From: Nostoc sp. CHAB 5834
GTDB taxonomy: Bacteria; Cyanobacteriota; Cyanobacteriia; Cyanobacteriales; Nostocaceae
DNA length: 6,811 nt
Assembly (NCBI GenBank): GCA_020829485.1
Contig: JAIVFU010000074.1
Coordinates: forward strand, 25,906-32,716
Direction: 5' to 3'
Positions 5,904 to 6,811 of this stretch are shown here, one piece after another. The translations under genes were made by a program, and so were the position numbers. Below the pieces are notes generated by a model. The model was not told the DNA's origin. It did not search any database and saw only the letters and a list, made by a program, of their open reading frames with translations. Numbering within the stretch: the first letter of the stretch is position 1; every line of letters begins with the position of its first letter.

Positions 5904-5960
5904 ATGAATATGCGTGATTTATTTCCTGGCTATTACCAGCCTACAGAAGCTATAGTATGA
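5904..5960 (+). pseudogene. Relic N-terminus of a PIN-like-domain (DUF4935-type) gene
   Basis: An 18-codon frame, MNMRDLFPGYYQPTEAIV, ends in TGA. The start matches the opening I recall for PIN-like-domain proteins (M-x-DLFPGYYxPTE), which are normally several hundred residues long and continue into an FDxNVLLNLYR motif. Nothing of that continuation is found in any frame, so only the first dozen or so codons survive. An AGGGA ribosome-site-like motif lies 11 nt before the ATG. After the stop, a second frame (5956-6039, ending ELMRNLVKLAVSQKKRS then LILK) is open and might be another scrap, but I do not recognise it. The family is tied to RNase and toxin functions; this copy cannot work. Confidence 0.5.
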
Positions 5961-6025
5961 GATTTTTCATCAAGAATTAATGCGTAATTTAGTTAAGTTA
6001 GCTGTTTCTCAGAAAAAGCGATCGC

Positions 6026-6430
6026 TCATCCTAAAATAAACAAACTTCTATCAACATGAAAAAACTTTCCCAAAGCCTCAGCTTGTTCTTTCGTCATCTC
6101 TAACTTGCCATTAATTATTTTACTAACAATCTCGCTCGAACCTAGAATTTCTACCAAATCAGCTTGTTGCAAACCCCTTGCTTCCATCAAATGCAAGAGT
6201 CTTGAATAAGGTGTTGAGGAATTAAGCTGATAGTGCTTATCTTCAAAATCCTCAATCAGTTTTACCAATAATTCCAACAAAGCATCTTCTTCAAGAGTCA
6301 GATGAGAACGAGAAAGCAGTTCTTCAACAGTTTCTAAAAATTTCTCGTTTTCTTCTTCTGTCTTGATAATCCGAGGTTGATGTTGAGACAGCAATTCGCT
6401 GTAAATATCTGAGTTAAAAGTAAGGGTCAT
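6026..6430 (-). CDS. higA: HigA-type antitoxin, HTH protein
   Basis: The 134-residue product has an N-terminal helical part (MTLTFNSDIYSELLSQ, then a Glu-rich segment to about 70) and a C-terminal helix-turn-helix of the Cro/C1-XRE type at about 76-130 (LLHLMEARGLQQADLVEILG, NGKLEMTKEQAEALGKFF). Such HigA proteins neutralise a HigB RNase toxin and repress their own operon. I chose the ATG at 6430 rather than the in-frame ATG at 6460: it gives the family-typical MTLTFN start and overlaps the end of higB by 17 nt (stop at 6414-6416), as expected for translational coupling. Its toxin partner is broken, so it is now an orphan antitoxin. The TGA stop overlaps a HIP1 site. Confidence 0.88.
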   Translation of the reverse strand: MTLTFNSDIYSELLSQHQPRIIKTEEENEKFLETVEELLSRSHLTLEEDALLELLVKLIEDFEDKHYQLNSSTPYSRLLHLMEARGLQQADLVEILGSSEIVSKIINGKLEMTKEQAEALGKFFHVDRSLFILG

Positions 6431-6713
6431 TTTTCCAGGAGTCTTTGTCATATTCGGCATGAGTTAAGACATATTTTATATAGATGACCTGTTTTTCATA
6501 GTTAATACTAGCAATTAAGCGGTATTTATAGCGGTTCCTGTTCTGGTGAAGTACACAAGGGCGCTTCGGGATGCCCACCACACAAAAACTTTACTGCTTT
6601 AATCTGTACCTCACTCGATAGGGAACTGCTATATTACCTTTAATGTTGAAAACTATAAACTTGCTTACTGCTTCGGCTTGAGGATAAATAAGTAAGTCGG
6701 CAGGAAAAATCAT
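6414..6713 (-). pseudogene. higB: higB toxin, disrupted by a MITE and 5'-truncated
   Basis: Two pieces of a HigB-type RNase toxin flank an insertion. The upstream piece (6713-6633) reads PQAEAVSKFIVFNIKGN and the downstream piece (to TAA at 6414-6416) reads KYRLIASINYEKQVIYI and VLTHAEYDKDSW. Joining them with one TA restores KGNKYRLIA exactly. In the present sequence translation runs into the element and stops at 6591-6593, losing the C-terminal 37 residues, which include the conserved RLI and THAEYDK motifs. The joined product from the only nearby ATG (6713) is about 64 residues, whereas HigB toxins are near 95-100. An in-frame TAA lies 30 nt before that ATG, and no expected N-terminal sequence is seen in any frame, so the 5' end is also missing. 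The toxin is almost certainly inactive. Confidence 0.88.
6529..6631. mobile_element. 103-bp MITE with TA target duplication, inside higB
   Basis: The ends are imperfect inverted repeats. TATAGCGGTTCC at 6527-6538 faces the complement of TATAGCAGTTCC at 6622-6633, one mismatch in 12; the match continues to 29 bp (6527-6555 and 6605-6633) with 22 identities. The flanking TA at 6527-6528 and 6632-6633 is the target duplication, as in IS630/Tc1-mariner-type elements. A small GGGC/GCCC hairpin lies in the centre. It has no room for a transposase, so it must have been moved in trans. Removing element plus one TA restores the interrupted reading frame. Confidence 0.88.
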
Positions 6714-6730
6714 AACTATGTAACGAAAAG

Positions 6731-6811
6731 TTAACCAGAACTGTTAGAGCTAAATTTAATACGTTGTGTACTGTAGTTTCCTTTTTCCCCTCTAGCTTGA
6801 ATACCACCAAT
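6731..6811 (-). CDS. Possible C-terminus of an unidentified protein (partial)
   Basis: From the right edge a minus-strand frame is open for 26 codons (IGGIQARGEKGNYSTQ, then RIKFSSNSSG) and ends in TAA at 6731-6733, 17 bp before the first ATG of the higB remnant. The composition is protein-like but I do not recognise a family, and 26 open codons can occur by chance. It could be the end of an upstream gene or simply untranslated DNA. Confidence 0.25.
   Translation of the reverse strand: MGGIQARGEKGNYSTQRIKFSSNSSG

Noticed and set aside
6012..6026. Intrinsic terminator for higA (AGCGATCGCT followed by T-run on the minus strand)
   Set aside because: The 10-bp palindrome has no loop and is simply a HIP1 site with flanking bases, so a functional hairpin is unlikely.
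6428..6460. Earlier higA start at 6460 (MPNMTKTPGK extension)
   Set aside because: Those codons overlap the higB C-terminal coding region (HAEYDKDSW) in another frame, and the family starts at MTLTFN, so the ATG at 6430 is preferred.
6759..6773. Second LexA-like box near the right edge (TGTACTGTAGTTTC)
   Set aside because: It breaks the consensus at the first base (T instead of A/G) and at GTWC (GTTT).

Overview
The window looks like a piece of a cyanobacterial chromosome, probably from a large filamentous (Nostocales-like) genome. The evidence is at least eleven copies of the HIP1 octamer GCGATCGC, a cyanobacterial-type LexA box in front of uvrA, two Uma2/DUF820 genes of a type abundant in cyanobacteria, a WD40 protein with the tail common in that phylum, and many short interspersed repeats. 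The order-level placement is inference.

Layout. Positions 1-651 hold the 3' end of a WD40-repeat gene (+) made of almost identical 126-bp units. Positions 652-1117 are a gene-free convergent gap filled with repeats: a 9-bp G-rich array touching the WD40 stop, four HIP1 sites in about 100 bp, an interspersed element, and six copies of a 42-bp unit that run into the stop codon of the next gene. Two Uma2-family genes follow on the minus strand (1889-2635, then 1118-1825). A 182-bp divergent gap carries a perfect LexA box and leads into a complete uvrA (+, 2818-5754). Positions 5755-6025 contain another repeat copy and the relic start of a PIN-like-domain gene. The right end holds a HigBA toxin-antitoxin locus on the minus strand with an intact higA (6026-6430). 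Its higB is split by a 103-bp MITE-like element and also lacks its normal N-terminus.

How it fits together. uvrA is the one housekeeping gene here: the DNA damage-sensing ATPase of nucleotide excision repair, apparently under LexA control. Everything around it is accessory and repeat-driven. The two Uma2 genes may be co-transcribed, away from uvrA. The higBA locus has lost its toxin, leaving an orphan antitoxin, and the PIN-like relic next to it suggests a zone where accessory genes decay.

Most notable: (1) the higB insertion can be undone on paper exactly, because deleting the element plus one TA restores the HigB reading frame; (2) short repeats of three families lie in frame inside uvrA and encode low-complexity segments at variable loops; (3) the WD40 units are nearly identical in DNA while their differences cluster at a few codons. 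I found no convincing new multi-gene system.
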